A stretch of 64,000 nucleotides of DNA from Acetobacterium tundrae (GCF_008086615.1 NZ_RXYB01000005.1:124001-188000), one strand, 5' to 3'; shown: positions 25,687-34,642, numbered from the stretch's first letter. The notes: generated by a model from the letters alone, not told the origin. Program-made: numbers and translations.

Positions 25687-25742
25687 AATATTAACTAAAA
25701 AAGTCAAATCAGGTTAAGATATCAAAATTATATAATCGTTTC

Positions 25743-25774
25743 AACAGGCTCTCTGAATGCTCAGAGAGCCTGTT
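25743..25774 (+). terminator. Hairpin terminator after the alcohol dehydrogenase
   Basis: AACAGGCTCTCTGA and TCAGAGAGCCTGTT form a perfect 14-bp stem with an ATGC loop. The T tract that follows is weak (GCGGTTGTTTT). Confidence 0.65.
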
Positions 25775-25909
25775 GCGGTTGTTTTAGTTACCCCGTAAAA
25801 ACAGGTTTATTCAAATATAAAAAAATTAAATGTAACCTAGGTAAAATAATGATATAATATATAACTTGATAGACAAGCGTTAAAATTTATAGATGAGGAG
25901 GCAAAGAGG

Positions 25910-27028
25910 ATGATTACAAGATTTATTCATTCAGGTGATTTCCACTTAGGTCGCCCCTTTACCTTTCAGCAGCAAGGTAACTACTTTGGCAAAAACAAGA
26001 GAAAAGAGCTTTGGAAAGCCTTTGACGATATGATTGCCTATGCCGGGAAAGAAGAAATACAACTGGTTCTCATAGCCGGGGATTTGTTTGACAGCGTCAA
26101 TGTCCTGACCATGGACATAAAAAGGGTAGCAGAAGCTTTTGCTGGTTTGGAAAAAACTTGGGTGGTTCTCATTACCGGAAATCATGACTATCACGGCGAC
26201 AATTCACCGTACAAAAAAGTGGATTGGTCAAACAATGTGTATATTTTTAGAGAAGATGTGTTTAGATCCATTTATATAAAAGAATTGAATACCGAAATTT
26301 ATGGAATGTCATGGGTAAAAAATGAGTACCGGGCCTTCCCGGAAAGATCCTTTAACTCATTAAAATTAGACGATGCCCGCTACAATATTTTAATGGTACA
26401 CGGAGAAGTGGCGAGTCAAACCCATTATCTTCCCATTGATTTGCATTATATCGAAAATAAAGGATTTGATTATATTGCGTTGGGACACATTCATAAGCCG
26501 GGCATGACCCCGGGAGGGGCAGCCTATTGCGGATCACCGGTACCCCTTAACTTTGGAGAAACCGGCGAGCGGGGATATTTAATAGCCAAGGTTGAGGCGG
26601 ACTATGACAACAATGAGTACACGACGTCCAGCGGCTTTTATGCCATCCCATCGCGGCGGTACGAGACTTTTGAAATACAAATTACAGCAGAAGATTCATA
26701 CAATGATATCATTGAAAAAGCGACCAGCTGCGATACCATTGAAAATCGTCTCCAGAATTATTATCGCCTGCGGTTTCTGGGGTATATCAATCCTGAGATA
26801 CAACTGGATTGGATAAACGATGATTTGGAAGAGTCTTTTTATTATATCGAAACGGATGCCTCGCTATTGGAACCGGATATTGATCTTGAAAAACTGATTC
26901 AGGAGAACCGCGACAATCCGATTGGCCAATTTCTAGAAGCGTTAGGAAATATTGAAGATACCCAAGTGAAAAAGAAAGCGATCATTTACAGCATTGAAGC
27001 CATGATGAGTGAGGGGGTTTTAAAATGA
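25910..27028 (+). CDS. SbcD/YhaO-like DNA repair metallophosphatase
   Basis: The 372-residue protein carries the calcineurin-type nuclease motifs HSGDFHLGRP (about 6-15), AGDLFDS (about 60-66), TGNHDYHGD (about 88-96), VHGE (about 162-165) and GHIHKPG (about 193-199). It is the nuclease partner of the SbcC-like ATPase that starts within its stop codon (ATGA overlap at 27025), together an Mre11/Rad50-type complex. The length and the partner's membrane segments point to the YhaO/YhaN branch rather than classic SbcD. Confidence 0.88.
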   Translation: MITRFIHSGDFHLGRPFTFQQQGNYFGKNKRKELWKAFDDMIAYAGKEEIQLVLIAGDLFDSVNVLTMDIKRVAEAFAGLEKTWVVLITGNHDYHGDNSPYKKVDWSNNVYIFREDVFRSIYIKELNTEIYGMSWVKNEYRAFPERSFNSLKLDDARYNILMVHGEVASQTHYLPIDLHYIENKGFDYIALGHIHKPGMTPGGAAYCGSPVPLNFGETGERGYLIAKVEADYDNNEYTTSSGFYAIPSRRYETFEIQITAEDSYNDIIEKATSCDTIENRLQNYYRLRFLGYINPEIQLDWINDDLEESFYYIETDASLLEPDIDLEKLIQENRDNPIGQFLEALGNIEDTQVKKKAIIYSIEAMMSEGVLK

Positions 27029-29334
27029 AAATAAAAACCTTGAACCTGAAGGCTTTTGGAAAATTCAAAAATAAAACCATTGACTTCAAACCGGGACTCA
27101 ATTTGATTTACGGAAACAACGAAGCTGGCAAAACAACGGTGCAGACCTTTGTCCAGGGCATGTTTTTTGGCTTTTTCAAGCCCTATCGAAAAAAGAAAAC
27201 CTACAGTACGGAATATGAAAAATACCTGCCATGGAAACAGTTTGACTACAGCGGCTCATTAATCTATGAGGTGGATGACCGTGAAATCCGTTTGGAACGG
27301 AATTTTTTAAGAGGAAAAGACAGTTTGAAGATATTTGACAACATCACCGGTGAAGACATTAGCGATGAATTTAAATACGATGGGGTGATTCGTCAGCATT
27401 TGCCTCTGGGCAAGCTGGGAATGACATCGGGGATCTACAACAACACCATTAACATGCGGCAACTTTCTTCTGATACCGAATCTGGCGCGCAGGATGAAAT
27501 GAGAGATTCTTATTTAGAAATGCAAAACACCAGCGGCATTGAGATGAATTTCAAAGGAATTGCCCAATGGCTGGAAGAAAAAAAGAAAAATATTGGCCGG
27601 TCAGGCCAGAGCAAGTCCCGAGTTGGCGCCGCAATACGTGAACGTGACGAGCTTTTGCAGGTCCTCAAAGAGGCGGAAGAAGCCTATGCGAAGGTAGCGG
27701 AAAATCAGGAAAAAATAACCCTCTATCAGAAACAAATGAAACGCATTGAAGCGGAAAATGATTATCTTACCCAGGAATCCGTCGTCAACCGTAAAAAAGA
27801 ACTCCTGGAGTCCTACGAGAAAATTACCGAGATCGAAAAAGAAAATAGTCTGCTGGCAGAAAAAATCGAAGTGGGCGAAGGGTACAAAGATTTTAATTAT
27901 AAAAACTTAGAAGGTTTGAAAGCGATTCGCGGACAGAGTGAGCGATTCAGCGATCAAATGGATTACATCGAAAAACAGGTCAGTGATTCACGTGAAAACC
28001 TTAAAAATATCCGCAAAAAAGAAGAAGCAAAACGCCTAACCATGGGGGGACATACCTGGGAGCGAATCAATGAGGACTATGATGCCTTTAAAAAACAAAA
28101 ACATTCTGCGGAAGAGGTTAAAAACAAATCCAATATTGTTATCAGCGTTGTTTCAGTTATCCTGACACTTTTAGGAATTGGACTGACGGAAATATCGTTT
28201 TTGGGTCTTTTGCCGATAAAACAGAGTTTGGAAAATAGTTTGCTGATCTTTGGATTGCTACTGATTGTCGGGGGTGTGATTGGCTCCGTGTTTGGCGTCG
28301 CCGAGACCATCAAAAAGCGGAAAATAAAACAGGCGCGAATATTGAAACCGGGTCAACACGAAATACTGAAAAAGTATGGCGTCGAAGATCTGGAAAGCTT
28401 TGAAACCTTTTATAAAAAGGCCGCCCGAACACAAAATGAACTCGAACAAATGAAAAACGAAGGCGAACTGATAACCGTTCAGTTATCCCGACATCAGGCC
28501 GGGTATGAAGTTCTTTTTGAACAGCGCCGCAGTATTATGAAAGAACTGGACAACAAGTTAGCCCTGTACGATGTCGACACCGTTGAAGATTATGCCGACG
28601 GCTGTGAAAAAGCTCAGCGCCTGGAAGAAATGAAAATTCAGTTTAATGGGAATCTGCGATTATTAAAAAATCTGCTCGAAACAGTCAACGGCGGGAAAAC
28701 AGCCGGCGGAAATGTGGTTTGGAAAAAGGCTTCGCCAAAATCCGATGAACTGCTTAGCCTGGGAAAAGAAATAGCCCGTTTAGAGGGCGAAAACAGCGCC
28801 TTAACGGATGGCGTTGGTTTACCGGTGGAAATCAGAGAAACCATTAAATCGTTGGATGCTCAAATTGATATCTGTGATATTGAAATTAAGGCCTGCAATG
28901 CGGTGCTTGAAATTCTGGGGAAAATCCAAAAAGGATGTCATCTGGAATCAGCACCAGAGCTTAATGATCACATCGGCGGCATTTTAGAAGATATTACCCA
29001 GCGTTATAAAGGGGTGAAAATCGATGAAGCCATGAAGGTCAGGGTGGTGAATCCCAGCGACGGCGATTTCAAAAATGCCGAACAATTAAGCGCCGGTACC
29101 ATGGATCAGGTTCATTTTGCTTTTCGTTATGGAATGGGCGACGTCATTAATCATGAAATGCCCTTTATTCTAGATGAACCCTTTGTCAGATACGATAAAC
29201 TTCGCAAAACTCAGGCCCTCAAATTATTAGCAGGGCTTAGCAAAAAACGTCAGGTTATTCTTTTTACCTGTGACGATGACGAAGAAAATCGCTTAAAAGC
29301 TTTGGGGGCAACCTATCACAAAATTCGACTGTAA
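27025..29334 (+). CDS. SbcC/YhaN-like AAA ATPase with coiled coil and membrane segments
   Basis: The 769-residue protein has Walker A GNNEAGKTT (about 30-38), long coiled coils (about 200-365 and 435-650), ABC signature QLSAGTMDQV (about 690) and Walker B FILDEPFVRYD (about 712-722). Between the coiled coils is a hydrophobic block of about 55 residues (about 370-425) reading as two membrane helices, where SbcC/Rad50 have a zinc hook. This is the YhaN layout of Firmicutes and suggests a membrane-attached DNA-processing complex. It is translationally coupled to the upstream nuclease gene. Confidence 0.88.
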   Translation: MKIKTLNLKAFGKFKNKTIDFKPGLNLIYGNNEAGKTTVQTFVQGMFFGFFKPYRKKKTYSTEYEKYLPWKQFDYSGSLIYEVDDREIRLERNFLRGKDSLKIFDNITGEDISDEFKYDGVIRQHLPLGKLGMTSGIYNNTINMRQLSSDTESGAQDEMRDSYLEMQNTSGIEMNFKGIAQWLEEKKKNIGRSGQSKSRVGAAIRERDELLQVLKEAEEAYAKVAENQEKITLYQKQMKRIEAENDYLTQESVVNRKKELLESYEKITEIEKENSLLAEKIEVGEGYKDFNYKNLEGLKAIRGQSERFSDQMDYIEKQVSDSRENLKNIRKKEEAKRLTMGGHTWERINEDYDAFKKQKHSAEEVKNKSNIVISVVSVILTLLGIGLTEISFLGLLPIKQSLENSLLIFGLLLIVGGVIGSVFGVAETIKKRKIKQARILKPGQHEILKKYGVEDLESFETFYKKAARTQNELEQMKNEGELITVQLSRHQAGYEVLFEQRRSIMKELDNKLALYDVDTVEDYADGCEKAQRLEEMKIQFNGNLRLLKNLLETVNGGKTAGGNVVWKKASPKSDELLSLGKEIARLEGENSALTDGVGLPVEIRETIKSLDAQIDICDIEIKACNAVLEILGKIQKGCHLESAPELNDHIGGILEDITQRYKGVKIDEAMKVRVVNPSDGDFKNAEQLSAGTMDQVHFAFRYGMGDVINHEMPFILDEPFVRYDKLRKTQALKLLAGLSKKRQVILFTCDDDEENRLKALGATYHKIRL

Positions 29335-29440
29335 GTTTTGAATGGTTTTAATCGTGAAAAAAATTACCCTAAATTTATTCCAATAACAGAGAAAAATCCG
29401 GTACAATTAAAAAAGAGTTCGAATGAAGGAGTAATGTTTT

Positions 29441-29791
29441 ATGAAATTAAGTCGCGTACAAGAACTTCTCGAAGCGGTTGTATTGTCAGGAGAGAGCCAT
29501 CTGGATGACGAGGTCCTCACAGGTTTTGGCTGTGATCTCATGAGTGATGTATTATGTTTTGCCCGGGAAGATGCTATTTTACTCACAGGGCTTATCAATA
29601 AACAAGTTCTGAATACGGTTGACATGGCAAATATGAACAGTATTGTTTTTGTCAGAAACAAGATGCCCAGTGAAGACGTGATAAAAATGGCACAGGAAAT
29701 GAACTTATTGGTGATGTCAACAAAGTACATCCTCTTTGAGGCCTGTGGCATGTTATATGCAAATGGATTAAAGGGGGCACATCTTCGATGA
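29441..29791 (+). CDS. DRTGG-type domain protein of the hydrogenase island
   Basis: The 116-residue single-domain protein has the alternating pattern of DRTGG/HPr-kinase-N-like domains (DVLCFAREDAILLTGLINKQVLNTV ... NKMPSEDVIKMAQEMNLLVM). Its function is unknown; such domains are thought to sense ligands. It overlaps the following HATPase gene by 4 bp (ATGA) and thus opens a cluster with that ATPase and the sensory-type hydrogenase protein. A second DRTGG-like gene is at 31858. Confidence 0.7.
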   Translation: MKLSRVQELLEAVVLSGESHLDDEVLTGFGCDLMSDVLCFAREDAILLTGLINKQVLNTVDMANMNSIVFVRNKMPSEDVIKMAQEMNLLVMSTKYILFEACGMLYANGLKGAHLR

Positions 29792-30204
29792 GCTATGAAC
29801 TCGTTTTTGAGGTTGAACGAGGAGATTTTGAAACAGCTGGAGGGGCCTCGAGAAAAATAAAAAAAACCTTGCAGCAATTAGGAATTTCCAGTAAAATCAT
29901 TCGCAAGGTCTCCATTGCCGGATATGAAGGAGAAATGAACTTAGCCATTCATTCTTGGGGGGGAACGATTTTATTGCAGGTTGAAGAAAAAGAAATCATT
30001 TTGACCATTCAGGATAGCGGCCCGGGGATCCCGGATCTTCATCTGGCCATGACAGAGGGCTGGTCCACGGCCGGAGTTGAAGCGCAAAGAATGGGATTTG
30101 GCGCCGGGATGGGCCTTCCCAATATGGACAGAAATGCCGATCATTTTGAAATCGAATCAAAAGTTGGCAATGGCACAAAAATTTTAATGAAATTCTTTCT
30201 GTAA
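29788..30204 (+). CDS. RsbW-like HATPase (anti-sigma/serine kinase fold)
   Basis: The 138-residue protein is a lone GHKL ATPase domain with N-box-like AIHSWGGTI, G1 DSGPGIPD and G2 GFGAGMGLPNMDRNAD motifs, as in RsbW/SpoIIAB-type switch kinases. No histidine-kinase dimerisation domain is present. Lying between a DRTGG protein and a sensory H-cluster protein, it probably relays a redox or H2 signal by phosphorylation; the target is unknown. Confidence 0.8.
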   Translation: MSYELVFEVERGDFETAGGASRKIKKTLQQLGISSKIIRKVSIAGYEGEMNLAIHSWGGTILLQVEEKEIILTIQDSGPGIPDLHLAMTEGWSTAGVEAQRMGFGAGMGLPNMDRNADHFEIESKVGNGTKILMKFFL

Positions 30205-30227
30205 AAACATCAGAATAAGGAGAGAAA

Positions 30228-31562
30228 ATGGATAAATTACTTCATTCCGTATATCTTGATGAGGCAAAATGTTTAGGCTGTACGACTTGCCTGAAAAACT
30301 GCCCGACCGGTGCGATTCGGGTTCGGGGTGGAAAAGCAAGGATCAACGAGTCCAAATGCATCGATTGCGGAGAATGCATCCGTATTTGCCCCCATCAGGC
30401 CAAGCTGGCAAAAACAGATCCATTGTCAAAAATAAACGACTATAAATATAAAGTGGCGATACCAGCGCCGGCGATTCTGGGGCAGTTTAAAACAAGCTAT
30501 TCGATTGACCGGATTTTATCGGCCATTAAGGCCCTGGGTTTTGATGAAGTGGTAGAAGTTGCTTATGGCGCCGAAATCGTTGGAAGGGCGCTTAAATACG
30601 AATATCATGCCAAACGTTATCCAAAACCGCTTATTTCATCCGCATGCCCGGCCGTCGTTAAGCTGATTCAGGTTCGCTTCCCGGAACTGACGGATAATAT
30701 CTGTCGCTTAAAATCACCGATGGCCTTGACAGCCCGATTGGTCAGGAAGCGTTTGCGAGAACAAACCAATTATCAGAATAAAGAGATCGGCATTTTCTTT
30801 ATCACTCCCTGTGCGGCCAAGGCGACGATGGTGAATAATCCCTTAATTTCGGAATATGATCAATATGACCACATTGACGGGGCCATTGCCATCAAAGATA
30901 TTTTCAGCGATGTCTCGGGGCTTTTAAATGATTGTAACCTTCAGGAAAGTATCCATAATTCAACACCGGATGCTTTTAGCTGGGCTGTTTCAGGTGGCGA
31001 AAGCGAATATTTGAAAAACAAAAATGTGCTGCATGTGGACGGTATTCAAAATGTCATCAGTGTGCTGGAAGAAATCGAATGCGGAAAACTCGATGGCATT
31101 GAGTTCTTTGAAGGCCTGGCCTGCATTGGCGGCTGCGTCGGAGGATGCTTAACCGTAGAAAATAATTATGTCGCCAAGATGTACATTCAGGAACGGGCAA
31201 AACAAATAAAACAGGAATCGATTATCCATTTGTCGGAAGAGTATGTGAAAAATATTTACAACACTGGGATGATGCATATTAAAGAAAGAATCCTACCGAG
31301 AAATCCGGAGCCTTTAGATGCCGATATCAATAAAGCCATCGAAAAAATGAAACAAATTGAAATGCTGGAAAGTAAGCTGCCGGGTTTGGATTGCGGCTCC
31401 TGCGGTGCTCCGGGGTGCCGGGCATTGGCAGAAGACATTGTCACCGGAAAAGCAAAAGAAATTGATTGCATCTTTGTTTTAAAAGACCGAATTCTCGAAC
31501 TTTCCCAATTAACCAATGAACTTTTGCAGGTCGAACATCCAACCGGAAAAACCAGTGAATAA
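30228..31562 (+). CDS. Sensory-type [FeFe]-hydrogenase (H-cluster domain protein, group C/D-like)
   Basis: The 444-residue protein has two [4Fe-4S] motifs (CLGCTTCLKNCP and CIDCGECIRICP, about 16-60), an H-cluster domain (about 75-345) and a C-terminal Fe-S module (LDCGSCGAPGC, about 387). The H-cluster motifs differ from catalytic enzymes: L1 is SSACPAV (catalytic Cys replaced by Ala, ligand Cys kept), L2 is TPCAAKATM, and L3 is GLACIGGCVGGC. Ala at that position is known from HydS-type sensory hydrogenases. No PAS or kinase domain is fused; the separate HATPase gene upstream may play that part. A redox/H2 sensor for the following hyd operon is the best inference. Confidence 0.82.
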   Translation: MDKLLHSVYLDEAKCLGCTTCLKNCPTGAIRVRGGKARINESKCIDCGECIRICPHQAKLAKTDPLSKINDYKYKVAIPAPAILGQFKTSYSIDRILSAIKALGFDEVVEVAYGAEIVGRALKYEYHAKRYPKPLISSACPAVVKLIQVRFPELTDNICRLKSPMALTARLVRKRLREQTNYQNKEIGIFFITPCAAKATMVNNPLISEYDQYDHIDGAIAIKDIFSDVSGLLNDCNLQESIHNSTPDAFSWAVSGGESEYLKNKNVLHVDGIQNVISVLEEIECGKLDGIEFFEGLACIGGCVGGCLTVENNYVAKMYIQERAKQIKQESIIHLSEEYVKNIYNTGMMHIKERILPRNPEPLDADINKAIEKMKQIEMLESKLPGLDCGSCGAPGCRALAEDIVTGKAKEIDCIFVLKDRILELSQLTNELLQVEHPTGKTSE

Positions 31563-31571
31563 AAGATACAC

Positions 31572-31796
31572 AAACCGTACCGACAATTGTTAGTGTTAGG
31601 GCGATTATTAATCGCCAGATATAAAGATGTATGTCCGGTAGATTATAAACGTATCACCGTAAGGGCGATCCATGATCGCTCGATATACGGATATAGATGT
31701 CCGTTCTGATGCAACCAACACGATGTAACAATTGTCAGTATTGCAGTCGCAAATGTATCACCGTAGGGGCGATCCATGATCGCCCGTCAACGTGGC
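31572..31796. repeat. Palindromic repeat interrupted by REP-type hairpins
   Basis: CCGTACCGACAATTGTTA at 31577 and TAACAATTGTCAGTATTGC near 31730 are arms of the long palindrome family. Between them and after them are REP hairpins: GGGCGATTATTAATCGCC, a GTAAGGGCGATCCATGATCGC copy and a GTAGGGGCGATCCATGATCGCCC copy (31762). It looks like one repeat type inserted in another. It fills most of the 31563-31857 gap. Confidence 0.65.
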
Positions 31797-31857
31797 TTCT
31801 AATATACATAAAGTATATTGATATATAAATTATATAAATATAATAAAGGAGTTATAA

Positions 31858-32190
31858 ATGAAGGTTAGCGATTTATTAAAAAACAGCGAGTTTAAATGTC
31901 TCAATCCTCAGATTGGGGTTGAGGGGGAAATCAAAAGCGGCTATGTTGGAGATCTATTAAGTTGGGTCATGGCAAACGCCGGCAATGAATGCGCGTGGGT
32001 AACCATTCAAACGCATGTCAATATCATTGCCGTGGCAACGCTGCTGGAAATGGCCTGTGTGATCATACCAGAAGGCGCAGAGGTTGAAGAGAGCACCCTG
32101 GAAAGAGCGATCATAGAAGATATTCCCGTGATCACAACGGGTTTAAACGCCTACGAAGTCTGCAAAATTTTAGGAAACGCCGGCGTTTAA
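31858..32190 (+). CDS. Second DRTGG-type domain protein
   Basis: The 110-residue single-domain protein (CVIIPEGAEVEESTLERAIIEDIPVITT near the C-terminus) has the same fold pattern as the DRTGG-like protein at 29441. AAAGGAG at 31847-31853 supports the start. It is followed with one base between by the PHP gene, a frequent clostridial pair next to hydrogenase genes. Its function is unknown. Confidence 0.68.
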   Translation: MKVSDLLKNSEFKCLNPQIGVEGEIKSGYVGDLLSWVMANAGNECAWVTIQTHVNIIAVATLLEMACVIIPEGAEVEESTLERAIIEDIPVITTGLNAYEVCKILGNAGV

Positions 32191-32191
32191 A

Positions 32192-32908
32192 ATGGATAAG
32201 GTAGCCATCGATCTACATATTCATTCCGCCTTATCCCCCTGTGGAGAAGCGGAAATGACACCGAACAATATTGTAAACATGGCACTTTTAAAAGAAATCG
32301 ACTTCATTGCGGTAACGGATCATAATTCCGGCAAGAATTTGCCGGCGATTTTAGCGGTCGCCAAAGAAGCTGGCGAAGGAATCTGTATGCTTCCCGGAAT
32401 TGAGGTTACCACCAAGGAAGAAGCCCATATTTTGGCATATTTTCCGACCTTGGAAGGCGCCATGGAACTGGATGAAATTCTATACCAACATCTCCCCGAA
32501 GTAATGAATAGAAAAGCGCTGTTTGGCCCTCAATATATCATGAATGAAAATGATGTTATCATTGGTGAAGTGGATAAGCTACTTATTTCAGCCACCGATA
32601 TTGGGATTGACAAACTCTGGGATATGGTTACAAGTATTGGCGGGGTGCTTGTGCCAGCCCATATTGATCGAAAATCTTATAGTATTATTGCATCGCTGGG
32701 ATTCATTCCGCCAGAATTAGATATAAAAACCTGTGAGATTTCAAAAAATGAAACCGTCGAAAATGTTCTGAAAAATTATCAGTTCTTCAGAACTTATCAG
32801 TTCATTCATGGTTCCGATGCTCATCAGCTGGAAGACATGGCGGAGCGGATTTATTTTTTAGAGCTGGAAGATATGCAGCGGCAGACATTAATTCGTTATC
32901 TTGGATAA
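32192..32908 (+). CDS. PHP-domain phosphoesterase
   Basis: The 238-residue protein has the PHP metal motifs DLHIHSALSPCGE (residues 6-18), TDHNS (about 47-51), GIEVTT (about 72-77), PAHIDR (about 168) and the C-terminal GSDAHQ (about 213). The family hydrolyses phosphoesters with two or three metal ions; the substrate is unknown. It is directly coupled to the DRTGG gene and is the last gene before the terminator ahead of hydC. Confidence 0.85.
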   Translation: MDKVAIDLHIHSALSPCGEAEMTPNNIVNMALLKEIDFIAVTDHNSGKNLPAILAVAKEAGEGICMLPGIEVTTKEEAHILAYFPTLEGAMELDEILYQHLPEVMNRKALFGPQYIMNENDVIIGEVDKLLISATDIGIDKLWDMVTSIGGVLVPAHIDRKSYSIIASLGFIPPELDIKTCEISKNETVENVLKNYQFFRTYQFIHGSDAHQLEDMAERIYFLELEDMQRQTLIRYLG

Positions 32909-32945
32909 AATGAACATCTGATAAAGAAAAAGAGAATATGATAAA

Positions 32946-32978
32946 AAACAGGTTCAAATTAAGTGAATCTGTTTTTTT
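32946..32978 (+). terminator. Intrinsic terminator between the sensory cluster and hydC
   Basis: AAACAGGTTCA and TGAATCTGTTT pair (one G-T) and end in a run of seven T. The hyd operon therefore probably has its own promoter. Confidence 0.8.
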
Positions 32979-33086
32979 ATGAAGAATAATTACACTTTTT
33001 CTGCAAAAACGGTAAAAGAGGTAGAATATTTATCCAAAAAAGACCATTAATTAACGTTTATTTTTAAAATATTGGGCAAAATGTTA

Positions 33087-33129
33087 TCCGCTATAAATAT
33101 AACGCTAACGGATTATTATGTGTTATAAT
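33087..33129 (+). promoter_or_regulatory. Putative hyd operon control region
   Basis: A perfect TATAAT lies at 33124-33129, about 65 bp before the hydC start. The inverted repeat ATCCG...CGGAT (33087-33114) covers the place of the -35 box, which is itself poor. Low -35 similarity plus a dyad suggests activator or repressor control of a strongly expressed operon. Confidence 0.45.
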
Positions 33130-33195
33130 GACTTCGTTAGAATATATGCAATCAAAGCGTAAAGGTTTGCATGATTTAATTAGGAGGTTTGAAAA

Positions 33196-33669
33196 TTGGC
33201 TGAATTAATACCAGTTGAAAATTTGGATGTAGTAAAGGCAATCGTAGCCGAACACAAAGAAGTACCGGGTTGTTTAATGCAGATTCTGCAGGACACACAA
33301 ACCAAGTACGGCTATTTGCCAATTGAACTACAAAGTACCATTGCAGATGAATTGGATATTCCCTTGACAGAAGTTTATGGTGTGGCAACATTTTATTCTC
33401 AGTTTACCCTTAAACCAAAAGGTAAATATAAAATTAGTGTCTGCTTAGGAACGGCCTGTTATGTACGTGGATCACAAGGAGTTATGGACAAAGTCAATAA
33501 TATTCTTGGCACAATTGTTGGCGAAACAACTGAAGATGGAAAATACTCGGTTGATGCTACACGTTGTGTAGGCGCTTGCGGTTTAGCCCCAGTAATGATG
33601 GTTAATGAAGAAGTATTCGGTCGTATGACTATTAATGAAGTTCCTGCTGTTTTAGAGAAATTTAATTAA
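33196..33669 (+). CDS. hydC: Electron-bifurcating hydrogenase subunit HydC (NuoE-like [2Fe-2S])
   Basis: The 157-residue NuoE-family protein has the four [2Fe-2S] ligands in CLGTACYVRG (about 86-95) and RCVGACGLAP (about 122-131). In the Acetobacterium/Thermotoga HydABC(D) complex it passes electrons between the NAD-linked HydB and the other centres. The start is TTG 33196 with AGGAGG at 33182-33187. It is the first gene of hydCEDBA. Confidence 0.93.
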   Translation: MAELIPVENLDVVKAIVAEHKEVPGCLMQILQDTQTKYGYLPIELQSTIADELDIPLTEVYGVATFYSQFTLKPKGKYKISVCLGTACYVRGSQGVMDKVNNILGTIVGETTEDGKYSVDATRCVGACGLAPVMMVNEEVFGRMTINEVPAVLEKFN

Positions 33670-33674
33670 TAAAA

Positions 33675-34223
33675 ATGAAAGAGTTATCTCTTCACATTTT
33701 AGATGTTACACAAAATTCCATCAGAGCGAATGCCAAACTTGTCAATCTGACGATTTTTGAATCGATAGCAAAAAATGAATTTACCATTACCATTGAAGAT
33801 GATGGATGTGGTATTTCGGCTGAAAAACTTCAATACGTCACCGATCCTTTTGTTACAACCAGAACCACCAGAAAAGTTGGACTCGGTTTATCTCTATTTA
33901 AAGCGGCAGCGGAAACGTGCGGCGGTTATTTTGAGATAAGCTCAGAGCTTGGGGTTGGGACAAAGGTGGTTGCTAGTTTTATGAGAGATCATATTGATCG
34001 TGTTCCGCTTGGAAACATGCCGGATACGGTGGTTACGATGGTAATGTCCTTCGAAGAGACGGACCTCATTTATGAACACAACTACAATAACCGTTCATTT
34101 GTTTTTAATACACGTGAAATTAAAGAGACCTTAGAAGTTACATCGTTAAATGAACCGGATATCCTTCAGTGGATAAGAGAGTTTATACGAGATGGTCTTG
34201 AAGAAATTATGGAGGAAGAATAA
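33675..34223 (+). CDS. hydE: HATPase protein of the hyd operon (HydE-like)
   Basis: The 182-residue protein has an N-terminal GHKL ATPase domain (N-box TQNSIRANAK about 12-21, DDGCGI about 44-49, TRKVGLGLSLFK about 73-84) and an extra C-terminal part without known motifs. It has no dimerisation or receiver domain. The operon position between hydC and the small ferredoxin matches the gene called hydE in A. woodii, as I recall it; the product is not known as part of the purified hydrogenase. It may control assembly or activity. The symbol is from memory and moderately certain. Confidence 0.8.
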   Translation: MKELSLHILDVTQNSIRANAKLVNLTIFESIAKNEFTITIEDDGCGISAEKLQYVTDPFVTTRTTRKVGLGLSLFKAAAETCGGYFEISSELGVGTKVVASFMRDHIDRVPLGNMPDTVVTMVMSFEETDLIYEHNYNNRSFVFNTREIKETLEVTSLNEPDILQWIREFIRDGLEEIMEEE

Positions 34224-34224
34224 T

Positions 34225-34623
34225 ATGGCAAAGTCCCTAGCTGAATTAAAAGCGATTCGAGAAAAAAAATTAAACGAAATAAACTTAAGACATGGCAAAA
34301 ACGGCTATCGCGTCGTTGTTGGAATGGCAACCTGCGGAATTGCTGCCGGAGCACGTCCTGTTATGGTTAAGCTGATGGAAGAAGTACAAGCTAAAAACCT
34401 GGTTGATGTAACCGTTGCACAAACTGGATGTATCGGAATGTGTAAACTTGAACCAATCGTTGAAGTTTATGATTCAAATGATGAAAAAGTAACCTATGTT
34501 CATATGACACCGGAAAAGGTTACAAAAGTCATTGAAGAGCATTTGGTAAAAGGTAATGTTGTAACTGAATATACCATGACTGTTGTTGATGGCAAAGTCA
34601 TTGATACAACGGTTAAGGCTTAA
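34225..34623 (+). CDS. hydD: Thioredoxin-like [2Fe-2S] ferredoxin subunit (HydD-like)
   Basis: The 132-residue protein has a charged N-terminal helix and a thioredoxin-like [2Fe-2S] domain with ligands in MATCGIAAGARP (about 35-46) and TGCIGMCKLEP (about 78-88). GGAGGAAG at 34211-34218, overlapping the end of hydE, supports ATG 34225. The same fold is the N-terminal domain of HydB. The symbol follows the A. woodii operon order as remembered. Confidence 0.82.
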   Translation: MAKSLAELKAIREKKLNEINLRHGKNGYRVVVGMATCGIAAGARPVMVKLMEEVQAKNLVDVTVAQTGCIGMCKLEPIVEVYDSNDEKVTYVHMTPEKVTKVIEEHLVKGNVVTEYTMTVVDGKVIDTTVKA

Positions 34624-34642
34624 TTGAGGAGGAGAAGAGCAG

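Noticed and set aside
30228-31562. Catalytic hydrogenase
   Set aside because: The proton-transfer Cys position is Ala and L2 is altered, so a sensory role is more likely.
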